A stretch of 64,000 bases of DNA from contig NZ_CP133188.1 in the NCBI RefSeq assembly GCF_030913635.1, positions 682,001 to 746,000 of the forward strand. The letters run 5' to 3'. This DNA is from Sedimentibacter sp. MB35-C1. GTDB lineage: Bacteria > Bacillota > Clostridia > Tissierellales > Sedimentibacteraceae. Below, one piece after another: positions 54,972-63,827 of this stretch. The position numbers were made by a program, and so were the translations under genes. Below the pieces are notes generated by a model. The model was not told the origin of the DNA. It saw nothing but the letters and a program-made list of their open reading frames with translations, and ran no database searches. Within the stretch, counting starts at the first letter, position 1. Every line of letters begins with the position of its first letter.

Positions 54972-56831
54972 TTAATTTTCTGTTGTGTCAGTAGGCATTT
55001 GGTTTTCGAAGTCAGGCATGTTTTGAGGCATTTCAGGGATATCTCCTTCGAAGTTGCCTGGTGCTTCAGGTCTGTAATTTTCACCTGTGCCGTTCATTTC
55101 AGGGCCCATACCTCTTCCTTTTCCTCCTGCGCCTCTTTGTCCGGGCATGAATGTTCCTGTGGATTCTTCTCCTGTTTCTGTTATAGACAACACAGATTTA
55201 GAAACTGTAAAATCAGCTGATTTAGTTCCGTTTGTATATGTTCCGTTTATAGAAAGACCATAATCATCAGTTTCAGTGGACGAGCCTCCCGTATACAGCT
55301 GGTACGCTGAATTCAGTTCAATATCCGGCGAACTTACCAAGAATGTCTGATAATTTTTGCTTGGCGCAAATGTAACTATGCTGTTTCCGTCTTCGTCAGA
55401 AATATTAGCTATTGTTCCGCCATTTTGTATTTGCGAGTAGTTAATAATAACGGAACTTTGAGAAGAACTATCTGATGGAGATTGAGCCATTCCAGCGCTT
55501 CCGGCTGCAATCAGCAGACCTCCTGAAATTTCAAATTTCTGATCGTAGTCCAGTGCACCGTTTCCGTTTGACACCGGACCGTTTACTATTACTGTTCCGC
55601 CGCTCATGTAAATTGAACCGTTAGCATCCAGCCCATCTCCGGAGGCATCAACATAAATTGATCCGCCTAAAATATTCAAACTATAATTTTCTTCAGATGA
55701 AAATGAACTCTGAGATGTTCTGCCGTTTATTGAAGAACCGTCGTTTCCGCCAGCAACATTTATGCCATCATCCGATGACTTAATTTTTATTGTACCGTCT
55801 GAAATATTTATATTTGCACTTTCAATTCCCTCATAGGACTTTAATATGTTTATTGTTCCTCCATCTATATTAATCGATGAATCTGCATGTATTCCGTCAT
55901 CTTCAGAGGTTATATCAAATTCGCCGCCTGATATATCGATACTTTTATTTGAATGCAGTGAATCATCTGTTGAAGTTATTGTAAATTTACCTTCAATTAC
56001 AGTTATTATATTTTCTGCTTCCATACCCTTAGCGCCTGAAGAAATAACAAGATTTCCACTTTGCAGGACTATATTTCCCAGGGCTTCATCCTCATCATTT
56101 GTAGACTTAATTCCATCTCCCTGTGAAGTTATTGTTATATCTGCATCTGACACTGCAAGCAGATCACGTCCTGTAAGTCCGTCATCAACTGAATTAACAG
56201 CAATGTTTCCGCCGGTTATTATTAAGTTATCTTTACCTTTAATACCGTTATTGTAATTAGCATTTACTGTCAATGAGCCAGGGCCGTTGATTGTAAGGTC
56301 ACTTTTGCTGAAAATGGCAGCGTCTGGCTCATCTTCTTCACTAGATATGTTGTATGTGCTGCCGTCGGTTACGGTGTTTTCTGTATTTTCCGCCAGAGAT
56401 ATAATTGTTTTTCCGGAATTTTTTATATAAACCGGAGAATTATCGGAACAGTTTATTTCGGCGCTGTTCAATACAAGCCTTACTGCATTGTCGCTTTCGG
56501 AATCAACTATTATCTGTCCGTCATCAAGCTTTCCGCTTATAACGAATGTCCCGGGTGATTTAACGGTTATTATATTTCCATTTACTTCGGCACCGTTACC
56601 TTCTACTTCTGCCGATGAATCATTTAAAGTAATATAAATTGGATTTTCATCCTCCCAATCAGTGTAAAAATCATTTTCTTCGTATTCGACAATGTTATTG
56701 GACATTGTTTTTATGTTAAGTTGAACATTTGAGTTCTCAACATTATTTGCCGTACCACTTTCAGTGCTTTGATTTGCGCTGCAGGATGCAAGCAGTGCAG
56801 TACAAAGAATGAGCGCGATTATTTTTTTCAT
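54972..56831 (-). CDS. Secreted Cthe_2159-like carbohydrate-binding beta-helix lipoprotein
   Basis: A 619-residue exported lipoprotein. The signal peptide ends in a lipobox LLASCS (Cys 17). The mature part is a long ladder of repeats rich in DDGI, GGxI and SxGDGI, with recurrent motifs such as NGIKGKDNLII, DDGLTGRDLLAV and DDGIHADSSINI, consistent with a right-handed beta-helix of the Cthe_2159 (PF14262-type) family that binds pectin-like polymers. The tail is rich in Pro, Gly and Met (GQRGAGGKGRGMGPEM). It is the last gene of a module with DUF4956 and VTC genes. Pectin binding is not proven here. Confidence 0.83.
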   Translation of the reverse strand: MKKIIALILCTALLASCSANQSTESGTANNVENSNVQLNIKTMSNNIVEYEENDFYTDWEDENPIYITLNDSSAEVEGNGAEVNGNIITVKSPGTFVISGKLDDGQIIVDSESDNAVRLVLNSAEINCSDNSPVYIKNSGKTIISLAENTENTVTDGSTYNISSEEDEPDAAIFSKSDLTINGPGSLTVNANYNNGIKGKDNLIITGGNIAVNSVDDGLTGRDLLAVSDADITITSQGDGIKSTNDEDEALGNIVLQSGNLVISSGAKGMEAENIITVIEGKFTITSTDDSLHSNKSIDISGGEFDITSEDDGIHADSSINIDGGTINILKSYEGIESANINISDGTIKIKSSDDGINVAGGNDGSSINGRTSQSSFSSEENYSLNILGGSIYVDASGDGLDANGSIYMSGGTVIVNGPVSNGNGALDYDQKFEISGGLLIAAGSAGMAQSPSDSSSQSSVIINYSQIQNGGTIANISDEDGNSIVTFAPSKNYQTFLVSSPDIELNSAYQLYTGGSSTETDDYGLSINGTYTNGTKSADFTVSKSVLSITETGEESTGTFMPGQRGAGGKGRGMGPEMNGTGENYRPEAPGNFEGDIPEMPQNMPDFENQMPTDTTEN

Positions 56832-56839
56832 ACTTCCTC

Positions 56840-57517
56840 CTATAATTCGTCATATTGAGATGAATACCTGCTTAAAACTATTGTAAGGTTTCCGTTTCGG
56901 CATCTTAAATCATCGATGAAATTTTTCTCTTCATCAGGATTATTAATAGATACATTGTAATGAAGTTCAAGCATGCTTCCTAAATTTGTTGTTTTTACTT
57001 TTTCCAGATTTACTGTCTTTGTATATTTTTCAAATAAATCATCAAATACATGTGTGTAATCTAAATCTTCAGGTATTGTAATTTTAAGGTTTCTATCATA
57101 TATTTTGCTTTCGCCGAAGGATGTCTTGCTGAGAATTAGGAAAACAAGGCATACAATTAACGTGACGGCTATGGAAAATGTAATATATCCCATACCTGTG
57201 GCTATGCCTACGGCCATTGCAAAAAATATAAAGATTATTTCTTTTGAGCTTCCCGGCACGGATCGAAACCTGACGAGACTGAATGCTCCCATTACGGCAA
57301 CGCCTGTTCCCAGATTGCCGTTAACCAGCATAATTACTATTTGTACAAGTACCGGCATTATTACCAGCGTGCTTATAAAGTTTTTTGAATATAATTTCCC
57401 TGACATGTATGTAAGGGAAATTATTAAGCCCAGCATCAGTGATACTGCCGTGCATATCATGGCATTAGATGCCGAAAGTGTTTCTATGGTTGTTGTATTT
57501 AAGATACTTGTAAACAT
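56840..57517 (-). CDS. DUF4956 membrane protein
   Basis: A 225-residue protein with about four to five membrane spans in residues 15-125 (family blocks TSLVIMPVLVQIVIMLVNG, GAFSLVRFRSVPGSSKEI and VGIATGMGYITFSI), then a cytosolic alpha-beta tail. The Arg-rich RFRSVPGSSKE loop is typical of DUF4956. Function unknown; the family travels with VTC polyphosphate polymerases and CotH or Cthe_2159 surface proteins. The start overlaps the VTC gene by 19 bases, with GGAGG before its ATG. Confidence 0.85.
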   Translation of the reverse strand: MFTSILNTTTIETLSASNAMICTAVSLMLGLIISLTYMSGKLYSKNFISTLVIMPVLVQIVIMLVNGNLGTGVAVMGAFSLVRFRSVPGSSKEIIFIFFAMAVGIATGMGYITFSIAVTLIVCLVFLILSKTSFGESKIYDRNLKITIPEDLDYTHVFDDLFEKYTKTVNLEKVKTTNLGSMLELHYNVSINNPDEEKNFIDDLRCRNGNLTIVLSRYSSQYDEL

Positions 57518-58266
57518 TTATCTTTCCTCCGTATATCTGTTGAATTATTTGATTTGTTGTAGTCAAACAATTCTATATAGTTTTCTTTTACTATATCCTT
57601 GTAAATTGTTCCGTATTTTGAAAATGAAACCGGATATATTTTCAGCTGGGAAAGTATATTTGCAAGCCATAATGGAAGTGAACCGGGTATTTTTATTTCC
57701 ATGAGGAATCCATTGATTTTCAGAGGATTTCCGTAATCGCCACTGCCTAAATTTAAATCGTGCAGCCTGCTTCGTATGTCCATATCAAATGTTATTCTTA
57801 AGGTTTTATCTTCCTTTCCAAACAAGGCCATTCTGTCATATGCAATAAATATTTTTTTATCCGGTTTGTACATCTTGGTGAAATAATCAATTTCTTTGAG
57901 TATTTGGTTTTTTTCCACAGGAATAATCCCGTGCTCCAGATAGTTTTCAGCTTCTTTAAGTGTAAGCTCGACCCTTCTTTTAAAAACGGTGTGATCATAT
58001 TTTTTTTTCAGTTCGAGAAACACACTGTCATTATCATTAGGAATGCCGTAACTTCTTAGTCTCAGTTTTTCCTTGTAGGAAGGCTTTTCTATTGATTTTC
58101 GTATTAAATCAAAAGTATCGGTGTCGTAGTAGATATTACATATTGTGTGAATTCCATATTTATCAACTGTCATGTACGAATCAATCCGTTTTATGAATAA
58201 ATTGAACTTTTTTTCGGGGATTAAATATTTTTTCTCAGTTCTTTTAAAAACATAATTGGTATTCAT
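57499..58266 (-). CDS. VTC-type polyphosphate polymerase
   Basis: A 255-residue soluble protein of the VTC catalytic tunnel fold (CYTH-like), expected to make polyphosphate from ATP. Tunnel motifs are present: RTEKKYLI near residue 9, IYYDTDTFDLIRKS and KEKLRLRSYG near 45-70, FLELKKKYDHTVFKRRVEL near 80-98, IAYDRMALFG, LRITFDMDIRSR and EIKIPGSLPLWL, ending SFSKYGTIYKDI. No SPX domain is attached. It precedes DUF4956 with a 19-base overlap. Substrate and direction are family knowledge, not proven here. Confidence 0.83.
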   Translation of the reverse strand: MNTNYVFKRTEKKYLIPEKKFNLFIKRIDSYMTVDKYGIHTICNIYYDTDTFDLIRKSIEKPSYKEKLRLRSYGIPNDNDSVFLELKKKYDHTVFKRRVELTLKEAENYLEHGIIPVEKNQILKEIDYFTKMYKPDKKIFIAYDRMALFGKEDKTLRITFDMDIRSRLHDLNLGSGDYGNPLKINGFLMEIKIPGSLPLWLANILSQLKIYPVSFSKYGTIYKDIVKENYIELFDYNKSNNSTDIRRKDKCLQVS

Positions 58267-58382
58267 AGCAAACCTCCTTATGTATTTAAGTTAACTTTGT
58301 AATGTGTTAGAAAAGTGAAGGTAAAATGAAATAAATGTGAAAGTAAAAAATAAAAAATATAAAGAAACATGAAAAATTATTA

Positions 58383-58411
58383 TTGACATAAAAAAATAAT
58401 GAGGGTATAAT
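58383..58411 (+). promoter_or_regulatory. Promoter of the his operon
   Basis: TTGACA (58383-58388), 17 bases, TATAAT (58406-58411), all at consensus. Transcription starts near 58418, leaving about 18 nt before the leader peptide. Confidence 0.9.
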
Positions 58412-58435
58412 CAATTTAATTCAAAGAGGTGTATT

Positions 58436-58498
58436 ATGAAAAATTCATTTTTATGCGTACAATTACATCATCATCATAGGTGCAGGGTTTGTAAGTGA
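58436..58498 (+). CDS. hisL: his operon leader peptide
   Basis: A 20-residue peptide, MKNSFLCVQLHHHHRCRVCK, with four consecutive His codons (58466-58477). A GAGGTG site lies seven bases before the ATG. A stem, a terminator and the his genes follow, so it is almost certainly a His-sensing leader of a transcription attenuator. Cys and Arg codons close to the His run (RCRVCK) may add other starvation signals; that is a guess. Confidence 0.88.
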   Translation: MKNSFLCVQLHHHHRCRVCK

Positions 58499-58516
58499 TT
58501 TAATTTAAATTAAATT

Positions 58517-58565
58517 CACAGATACAAGCTCTATTAGTCGTTTTTTAAAGAGACTTGTATCTGTG
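58517..58565 (+). promoter_or_regulatory. Pause/competing hairpin of the his attenuator
   Basis: A perfect 12-bp stem CACAGATACAAG/CTTGTATCTGTG (58517-58528 with 58554-58565). Part of the 5' arm can alternatively pair with GUUUGUA at the end of the leader peptide coding (58487-58493) or with GAGC and ATCTG (58576-58590) of the terminator's 5' arm, so it is the likely switch element. The exact switching scheme is not resolved. Confidence 0.6.
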
Positions 58566-58581
58566 GTGAATATATGAGCGA

Positions 58582-58612
58582 AGCCATCTGATATAAGTCA
58601 GATGGCTTTTTT
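58582..58612 (+). terminator. his attenuator terminator
   Basis: A perfect 10-bp stem AGCCATCTGA/TCAGATGGCT with a 6-base loop and T6 is placed 84 bases before hisZ. Confidence 0.9.
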
Positions 58613-58695
58613 AGTGTTAAATAACAAGGTTTCAATGATACGGCAGCATTTTAATTATGCAGCTGCGTGAGATTTTTATTTGCGGGGAGGAAAGA

Positions 58696-59646
58696 ATGAA
58701 CTTTTTAAATATTGAAGATGAAATGAAATATTTTAAGAAAATGTATGTATTGAGAAAAGAAATAGAGGATTACTTGTTCAATGAAGGATACATGAACATA
58801 GAGCCATCCATATTTGAAGAATATGATGAATTTACAGAAGTAAATTCAAGAATTGACAGAAAATCAACAGTGAAGCTGCTGGACAACAACAGTGATATTC
58901 TGATTCTGTCTCCGGACATAACCACAGGTATAATAAACAAATTTATGCCCAGATGGGAGTACGGGATGAATTTGAGAATTTTCTACTACGGAAAAACTTA
59001 TAAGCACAACGGAACGGGAATAAAGGAAAACAGAGAAATGGGCGTTGAAATAATAGGGGAAAAAAATCAGAGCACAGATCAATATGTTCTAAGCACAGCC
59101 AGACAGATAATGAACATGTACAGCAGTGATTACCTGATTGAAATAGGAAACAGCAAGTTTCTTAAGGGAATAATGCAGGCATGTTCCTTTAAAAAAGAAG
59201 ATTACGATAATATTTTAGACTTGCTGTATCAAAAAAATAAGCAGGAGCTGAAGGAGTATCTGTCAAAGTTGCCATACAAGGAACCTATGAGCACTCTTTT
59301 AAATATATTTGATTTGGAAGGAACCTTCGACGAGGTTATGGCGGAACTTGAAGGACTGTATTTGAATGATCTTATGGAGCAGGGGATTGAAGAACTTAGG
59401 ACAATAAATGATTATATTAAAAATACAACTGACAAAATAACCTATGATCTTTCAATGGTTTCAGAACTAAGTTATTATGACGGCATAATATTCAGAGGAT
59501 ATATATACGGCTCTAACAAGGAAATTATTAAGGGAGGCAGGTACGATTCATTTACAGAACAATACGGGTTCAAAACACCTGCAATCGGGTTTACTGTGGA
59601 GCTTGATGAATTAATAAAGGTTTTGTACAAGGAGGAGCAGCAATGA
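58696..59646 (+). CDS. hisZ: ATP phosphoribosyltransferase regulatory subunit HisZ
   Basis: A 316-residue HisRS-like protein without a tRNA-binding domain, which activates the short HisG. The class II synthetase fold shows in EDYLFNEGYMNIEPSIFEEYD, the motif 2-like MRIFYYGKTYKHN and FRGYIYGSNKEIIKGGRYDS near the end. The ATG at 58696 is chosen over 58657 because GGGGAGG is four bases upstream and the peptide begins MNFLNIEDE. First gene of the his operon. Confidence 0.93.
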   Translation: MNFLNIEDEMKYFKKMYVLRKEIEDYLFNEGYMNIEPSIFEEYDEFTEVNSRIDRKSTVKLLDNNSDILILSPDITTGIINKFMPRWEYGMNLRIFYYGKTYKHNGTGIKENREMGVEIIGEKNQSTDQYVLSTARQIMNMYSSDYLIEIGNSKFLKGIMQACSFKKEDYDNILDLLYQKNKQELKEYLSKLPYKEPMSTLLNIFDLEGTFDEVMAELEGLYLNDLMEQGIEELRTINDYIKNTTDKITYDLSMVSELSYYDGIIFRGYIYGSNKEIIKGGRYDSFTEQYGFKTPAIGFTVELDELIKVLYKEEQQ

Positions 59647-60284
59647 GCTTGACAATAGCAATACCCAAGGGAAGATTAGGCAGCCAGGCGATAGAAATGC
59701 TGAAGTCAGCAGGTGTGGGAGAATCCATAGATGAAAAGTCTCGTAAGCTGGTTTTCAGAGACGAAAAAAGAGATATTGATTTTATACTGTTGAAAAATTC
59801 AGACGTTACAACATATGTTGAAAATGGAGTTGCCGACATAGGAATTTCCGGTAAGGACATGATAATGGAAAGCGGAAGCAACGTTTATGAGCTTTATAAA
59901 ATGAATATAGGAGTATGTAAAATGTCCATTGCCGGTATAAAGAGCAAAAAAGTTTTTAAGGACGATACAATAATAAAAGTTGCAACAAAATTTCCGGATA
60001 CGGCCAAAAAATATTTTAACAGCAGAGGTCAAAAAATAAAAGTTATTAAATTAAACGGTTCAATAGAACTTGCACCTATATTAGGTCTTTCCGATGTTAT
60101 AGTCGACATAGTAGAAACGGGAAATACATTGAAAGCTAACGGGCTTGAAGTGATTGAGGATATGTTTGGCATAAGCGGTGTAATAATTTCCAACAAAATA
60201 AGTTATAAATTTAAAAGAAAAGAAATAAAAGAAATTATTGAATTAATAAGAAAAGAGGATGTATATGACAAGGATAATCGATGA
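59643..60284 (+). CDS. hisG: ATP phosphoribosyltransferase, short form
   Basis: A 213-residue HisG_S enzyme that joins ATP and PRPP in the first His step. It has IAIPKGRLGSQAIEML at residues 4-19 and the PRPP loop in DIVETGNTLKANGLE near 155. The short form lacks the C-terminal feedback domain and depends on HisZ, which overlaps it by four bases. Confidence 0.95.
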   Translation: MSLTIAIPKGRLGSQAIEMLKSAGVGESIDEKSRKLVFRDEKRDIDFILLKNSDVTTYVENGVADIGISGKDMIMESGSNVYELYKMNIGVCKMSIAGIKSKKVFKDDTIIKVATKFPDTAKKYFNSRGQKIKVIKLNGSIELAPILGLSDVIVDIVETGNTLKANGLEVIEDMFGISGVIISNKISYKFKRKEIKEIIELIRKEDVYDKDNR

Positions 60285-61557
60285 TAAGTATATAGAAAAC
60301 TATCTGGCTGAAATAAGAAACCGTAATGCTCAGGATTATAATGATGTTTATAGCTCAGTTGAATGTATACTGGAAGATGTTCGCATTAACGGAGATGCGG
60401 CACTTAAAAAATATACCCTTGAATTTGATAATGTGAGCTTGGATAATTTGGAAGTCACCCAGGAAGAAATTGCGGAAGCCTTTGAGACAATTGATAGAGA
60501 CCTTATGGCAACAATTGAAAAAGCAAAGAAAAATATTGAAGACTATCATATGAAACAAAAAATAAAAGGATATAAGTTCAAACCTGAAGGAAAGGACATT
60601 ATTCTAGGACAATTGGTAAATCCAATTGAAAAAGCAGGTATATATGTGCCCGGAGGAAAGGCGGCATATCCTTCAACGGTGCTGATGAACGCCGTGCCGG
60701 CAAAAATAGCCGGAGTAAATGAAATAATAATGATAACTCCTCCACAGAAAGACGGTAAAGTTAAAGATTCAATACTTGTTGCCGCAAGAATTTCGGGAGT
60801 AGACAGAATATTCAAGGTTGGTGGAGCTCAGGGAATAGCTGCTATGGCATACGGTACGGAGTCAATTCCCAAAGTGTATAAGATAACCGGCCCCGGAAAT
60901 ATATATGTGGCAGCGGCAAAAAGGAAAGTATCTGGGTTTGTGGGGATAGATATGATTGCAGGCCCCAGTGAAATTTTGATAATAGCAGATAGCAATGCAG
61001 ATCCAGAATTTATTGCGGCAGATATGATTTCTCAGGCTGAGCATGATGAGATGGCAGCATCAATATTAATAACTACATCCTATTCCCTTGCTTACAAGGT
61101 TCAGCAGCAGCTGGATGAGCAGGTAAGCAGATTAGAGAGAAATGAAATTATAAAAAAATCTCTTGAGAACCAAGGGGCAATAATAGTTACAGACAGCATA
61201 AAACAGTGCATTGACATTGCAAATGAAATTGCTCCCGAGCATCTGGAGCTTCTTGTTTCAAACCCGTTTGAAATATATAAAAGCATAAAAAATGCAGGAG
61301 CAATATTCTTAGGAGAATACAGCCCGGAACCTGTTGGAGATTACTTTGCGGGTACGAATCACACGCTGCCTACAAGCTCAACAGCTAAATTTTCTTCGGC
61401 TCTTTCCGTTGATGATTTCATTAAAAAAACATCGCTTATTTATTACAGCAGGAACGACTTAAAGGAAAATGCCGATGATATAGTGAGATTTGCAGAAAAT
61501 GAAGGGCTTACCGGACATGCGAACGCCATAAAAGTAAGAAAACAAAAATGGTCATGA
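60265..61557 (+). CDS. hisD: Histidinol dehydrogenase
   Basis: A 430-residue zinc enzyme that oxidises histidinol to His in two NAD-linked steps. GIYVPGGKAAYPSTVLM, ITGPGNIYVAAAKR, IAGPSEILI and SQAEHDEMAASIL are present, as is EYSPEPVGDYFAGTNHTLPT. The ATG at 60265 is preferred because AGAGGATGTAT precedes it. It overlaps hisG by 20 bases. Confidence 0.95.
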   Translation: MTRIIDDKYIENYLAEIRNRNAQDYNDVYSSVECILEDVRINGDAALKKYTLEFDNVSLDNLEVTQEEIAEAFETIDRDLMATIEKAKKNIEDYHMKQKIKGYKFKPEGKDIILGQLVNPIEKAGIYVPGGKAAYPSTVLMNAVPAKIAGVNEIIMITPPQKDGKVKDSILVAARISGVDRIFKVGGAQGIAAMAYGTESIPKVYKITGPGNIYVAAAKRKVSGFVGIDMIAGPSEILIIADSNADPEFIAADMISQAEHDEMAASILITTSYSLAYKVQQQLDEQVSRLERNEIIKKSLENQGAIIVTDSIKQCIDIANEIAPEHLELLVSNPFEIYKSIKNAGAIFLGEYSPEPVGDYFAGTNHTLPTSSTAKFSSALSVDDFIKKTSLIYYSRNDLKENADDIVRFAENEGLTGHANAIKVRKQKWS

Positions 61558-61593
61558 GAATTAAGTCAGATATTAAGTAAAGGTGGATATAAT

Positions 61594-62631
61594 ATGATAA
61601 AGCTAAAACCTAGCGTAGAAAAGTTACAGGCATACTTTGTAAATGACATACCCTACAGAGTCAAACTAGATGCAAATGAAGGAAGCAACTATCTGCTGGA
61701 AGGCGGATTTAAAATGGATGATTTTAAGCCCAATTTATATCCCGACAGCGATTCAAAGCTGCTAAGAGAAAAAATGGCAGCATACTATGGATGCAGAGCG
61801 GAAAATATAATGGCAGGCAACGGTTCAAGCGAGCTGATTAATGTTGTAATAAATGCCTACTGTGACAGGGGAGACAGAGTTGTAAGTTTTGTTCCTTCGT
61901 TCAGCATGTATCAGACATATTGTGATTTATGCGGAACAGAATATGTGGGAATCGATACAGAAATTGACTATACCCAGAATATAGACAAGTTAATAGAAAC
62001 TGTTGACTTATATAAGCCGAAAATCGTGATACTCTGCACTCCAAACAACCCTACGGGATATGTTACTTCAAGGGAGGACATTATAAAACTTTTGGACAGT
62101 GTAAAAAATTCTCTTGTAATCATAGATGAGGCATATGCAGATTTTTCGGAAATATCGGTAATTGATTTAATAGACAGATATGAAAATTTAGTGGTGATGA
62201 GGACATTATCAAAAGCATTCGGACTTGCCGGACTGCGAGTTGGAGCAATGATTGCAAATGCAGAAACCATCAAATATATATGGAAAGTTAAAGTTCCGTA
62301 CAATATCAACATATTATCCCAATATGCAGCGGAGATGGCACTAGAAAATATTGACAGGGTCAATGAATATATCAACAGTGTTAGAAATTTGAGAGAAGAG
62401 CTTGCGGAATCATTAAGAAGCTTGAATTTTACAGTATATCCGTCCGGTTCAAATTTCTTGTTCGTTAAATCACCTGTGGATAATTTATTTGAAAAACTTA
62501 TGGACTGTGGAGTATTAATCAGAAAATTCAATTATAAAAACGGAGTTTTTAATCGTATAACCGTTGGTACTAAAGAAGAAAATTCAATTTTGATAGAAGA
62601 AATAAAAAAACTGACAGGAGGAAGCAAATGA
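61594..62631 (+). CDS. hisC: Histidinol-phosphate aminotransferase
   Basis: A 345-residue class I aminotransferase. The PLP Lys lies in RTLSKAFGLAGLRVGAM near residue 207, PNNPTGYVTS near 150 is in the conserved substrate block, and ANEGSNYLLEGG near 27 fits HisC. A GGTGG site precedes the ATG. hisB begins four bases before its stop. Confidence 0.94.
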   Translation: MIKLKPSVEKLQAYFVNDIPYRVKLDANEGSNYLLEGGFKMDDFKPNLYPDSDSKLLREKMAAYYGCRAENIMAGNGSSELINVVINAYCDRGDRVVSFVPSFSMYQTYCDLCGTEYVGIDTEIDYTQNIDKLIETVDLYKPKIVILCTPNNPTGYVTSREDIIKLLDSVKNSLVIIDEAYADFSEISVIDLIDRYENLVVMRTLSKAFGLAGLRVGAMIANAETIKYIWKVKVPYNINILSQYAAEMALENIDRVNEYINSVRNLREELAESLRSLNFTVYPSGSNFLFVKSPVDNLFEKLMDCGVLIRKFNYKNGVFNRITVGTKEENSILIEEIKKLTGGSK

Positions 62632-63206
62632 GAAAAGGTTCAATAAAACGCAAAACAAATGAAACAGATATTGAAATAGCGCTTAATATTGACGGCGATG
62701 GAACTGCGGAAATTGATACAGGCATAGGATTTTTGGACCACATGCTCACGCTGTTTGCTTTTCACGGAAGCTTTGATCTTAAAATAAAGTGCAAAGGCGA
62801 TTTATACGTTGATACTCATCACACCTCAGAAGATATAGGAATTGCTTTGGGGCAGGCTTTTTTAAATGCTCTGGGAGATAAAAAAGGAATTGAAAGGTAC
62901 GGGTTTATGTTTGTTCCCATGGATGAAGCAATGGCTAGAGTGGTTGTGGATTTCAGCGGAAGGCCTTACCTTGTGTACAATGTTGCATTTAATAACAGCA
63001 GGTTGGGAACCATGGCTTCAGAAGACTTCAAAGAATTTTTCAGAGGTTTTTCCGGAAATTCGCTGACAACACTGCACATAGAGATGATGTACGGAGAAAA
63101 TGACCATCATATAATTGAGGCCGTATTTAAAGCATTTGGCAGAGCTTTAAAAAAAGCGTCATTTTTAACTTCTGATAAATTGCAGTCAACGAAAGGAGTA
63201 CTATAA
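62628..63206 (+). CDS. hisB: Imidazoleglycerol-phosphate dehydratase
   Basis: A 192-residue monofunctional HisB. Two Mn-binding motifs are visible: FLDHMLTLFAFHGSF near residue 35 and HHTSEDIGIALGQAF near 63, with the second half repeating HIEMMYGENDHHIIEAVFKA. No HisN-type phosphatase domain is fused. It overlaps both hisC and hisH. Confidence 0.96.
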   Translation: MRKGSIKRKTNETDIEIALNIDGDGTAEIDTGIGFLDHMLTLFAFHGSFDLKIKCKGDLYVDTHHTSEDIGIALGQAFLNALGDKKGIERYGFMFVPMDEAMARVVVDFSGRPYLVYNVAFNNSRLGTMASEDFKEFFRGFSGNSLTTLHIEMMYGENDHHIIEAVFKAFGRALKKASFLTSDKLQSTKGVL

Positions 63207-63811
63207 TGCATGTGATAATAGATTACGGAATGGGAAATCTAGCTTCAGTTCAAAGAGCCTTTGAGAAGCTTGGATTGGATGTAAAAATCAGCAGCAGTGA
63301 GCAAGATATAAGAAATGCAAAATCCCTTATATTACCGGGTGTGGGTGCATTTAGAGATGCAATAAAACTTCTTGATGAATCAAATTTAAGTTCTGTTATT
63401 AAGGAGGAGGTTGCAAAAGGCAAGTATATACTTGGCATATGCCTGGGAATGCAGCTGCTGTATGATAAAGGATATGAATACGGAACATATGATGGATTGG
63501 GATTAATAAGCGGAAGCATACAGTATCTGGATGTAGATTTGAAAATACCCCACATGGGATGGAATAATCTGAAGTTCAATCGTGAGGATCCGGTGCTGAA
63601 ATATATAAATGAGGGTGAGTATGTTTACTTTGTGCACTCCTACTACGCTGTTTCAGATAATTCAGAAGTGCTTGCATATGCCGAATACGGGAAGAAAGTT
63701 CCTGCTATAGTCAGAAACAATAATGTTTTCGGAATACAGTTTCACCCTGAAAAAAGCGGAGAAACAGGTCACAATATTTTGAAGGCATATAAAGAAATAA
63801 TAGAAAATTAA
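63206..63811 (+). CDS. hisH: Imidazole glycerol phosphate synthase glutaminase subunit
   Basis: A 201-residue class I glutamine amidotransferase. The catalytic Cys is in [10 protein letters not shown] near residue 79, and the His/Glu pair in [10 protein letters not shown] near 180. It supplies ammonia to HisF, which must lie beyond the window. The start overlaps the hisB stop (TAATG). Confidence 0.95.
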   Translation: MHVIIDYGMGNLASVQRAFEKLGLDVKISSSEQDIRNAKSLILPGVGAFRDAIKLLDESNLSSVIKEEVAKGKYILGICLGMQLLYDKGYEYGTYDGLGLISGSIQYLDVDLKIPHMGWNNLKFNREDPVLKYINEGEYVYFVHSYYAVSDNSEVLAYAEYGKKVPAIVRNNNVFGIQFHPEKSGETGHNILKAYKEIIEN

Positions 63812-63827
63812 TGATTGGAGAAAAATT

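Noticed and set aside
54972-56831. Repeat-rich stretch as a DNA repeat array
   Set aside because: The periodicity is at the protein level (beta-helix rungs); DNA copies diverge.
58418-58695. T-box riboswitch for the his operon
   Set aside because: No T-box antiterminator sequence or specifier stem found; the leader peptide explains the structure better.
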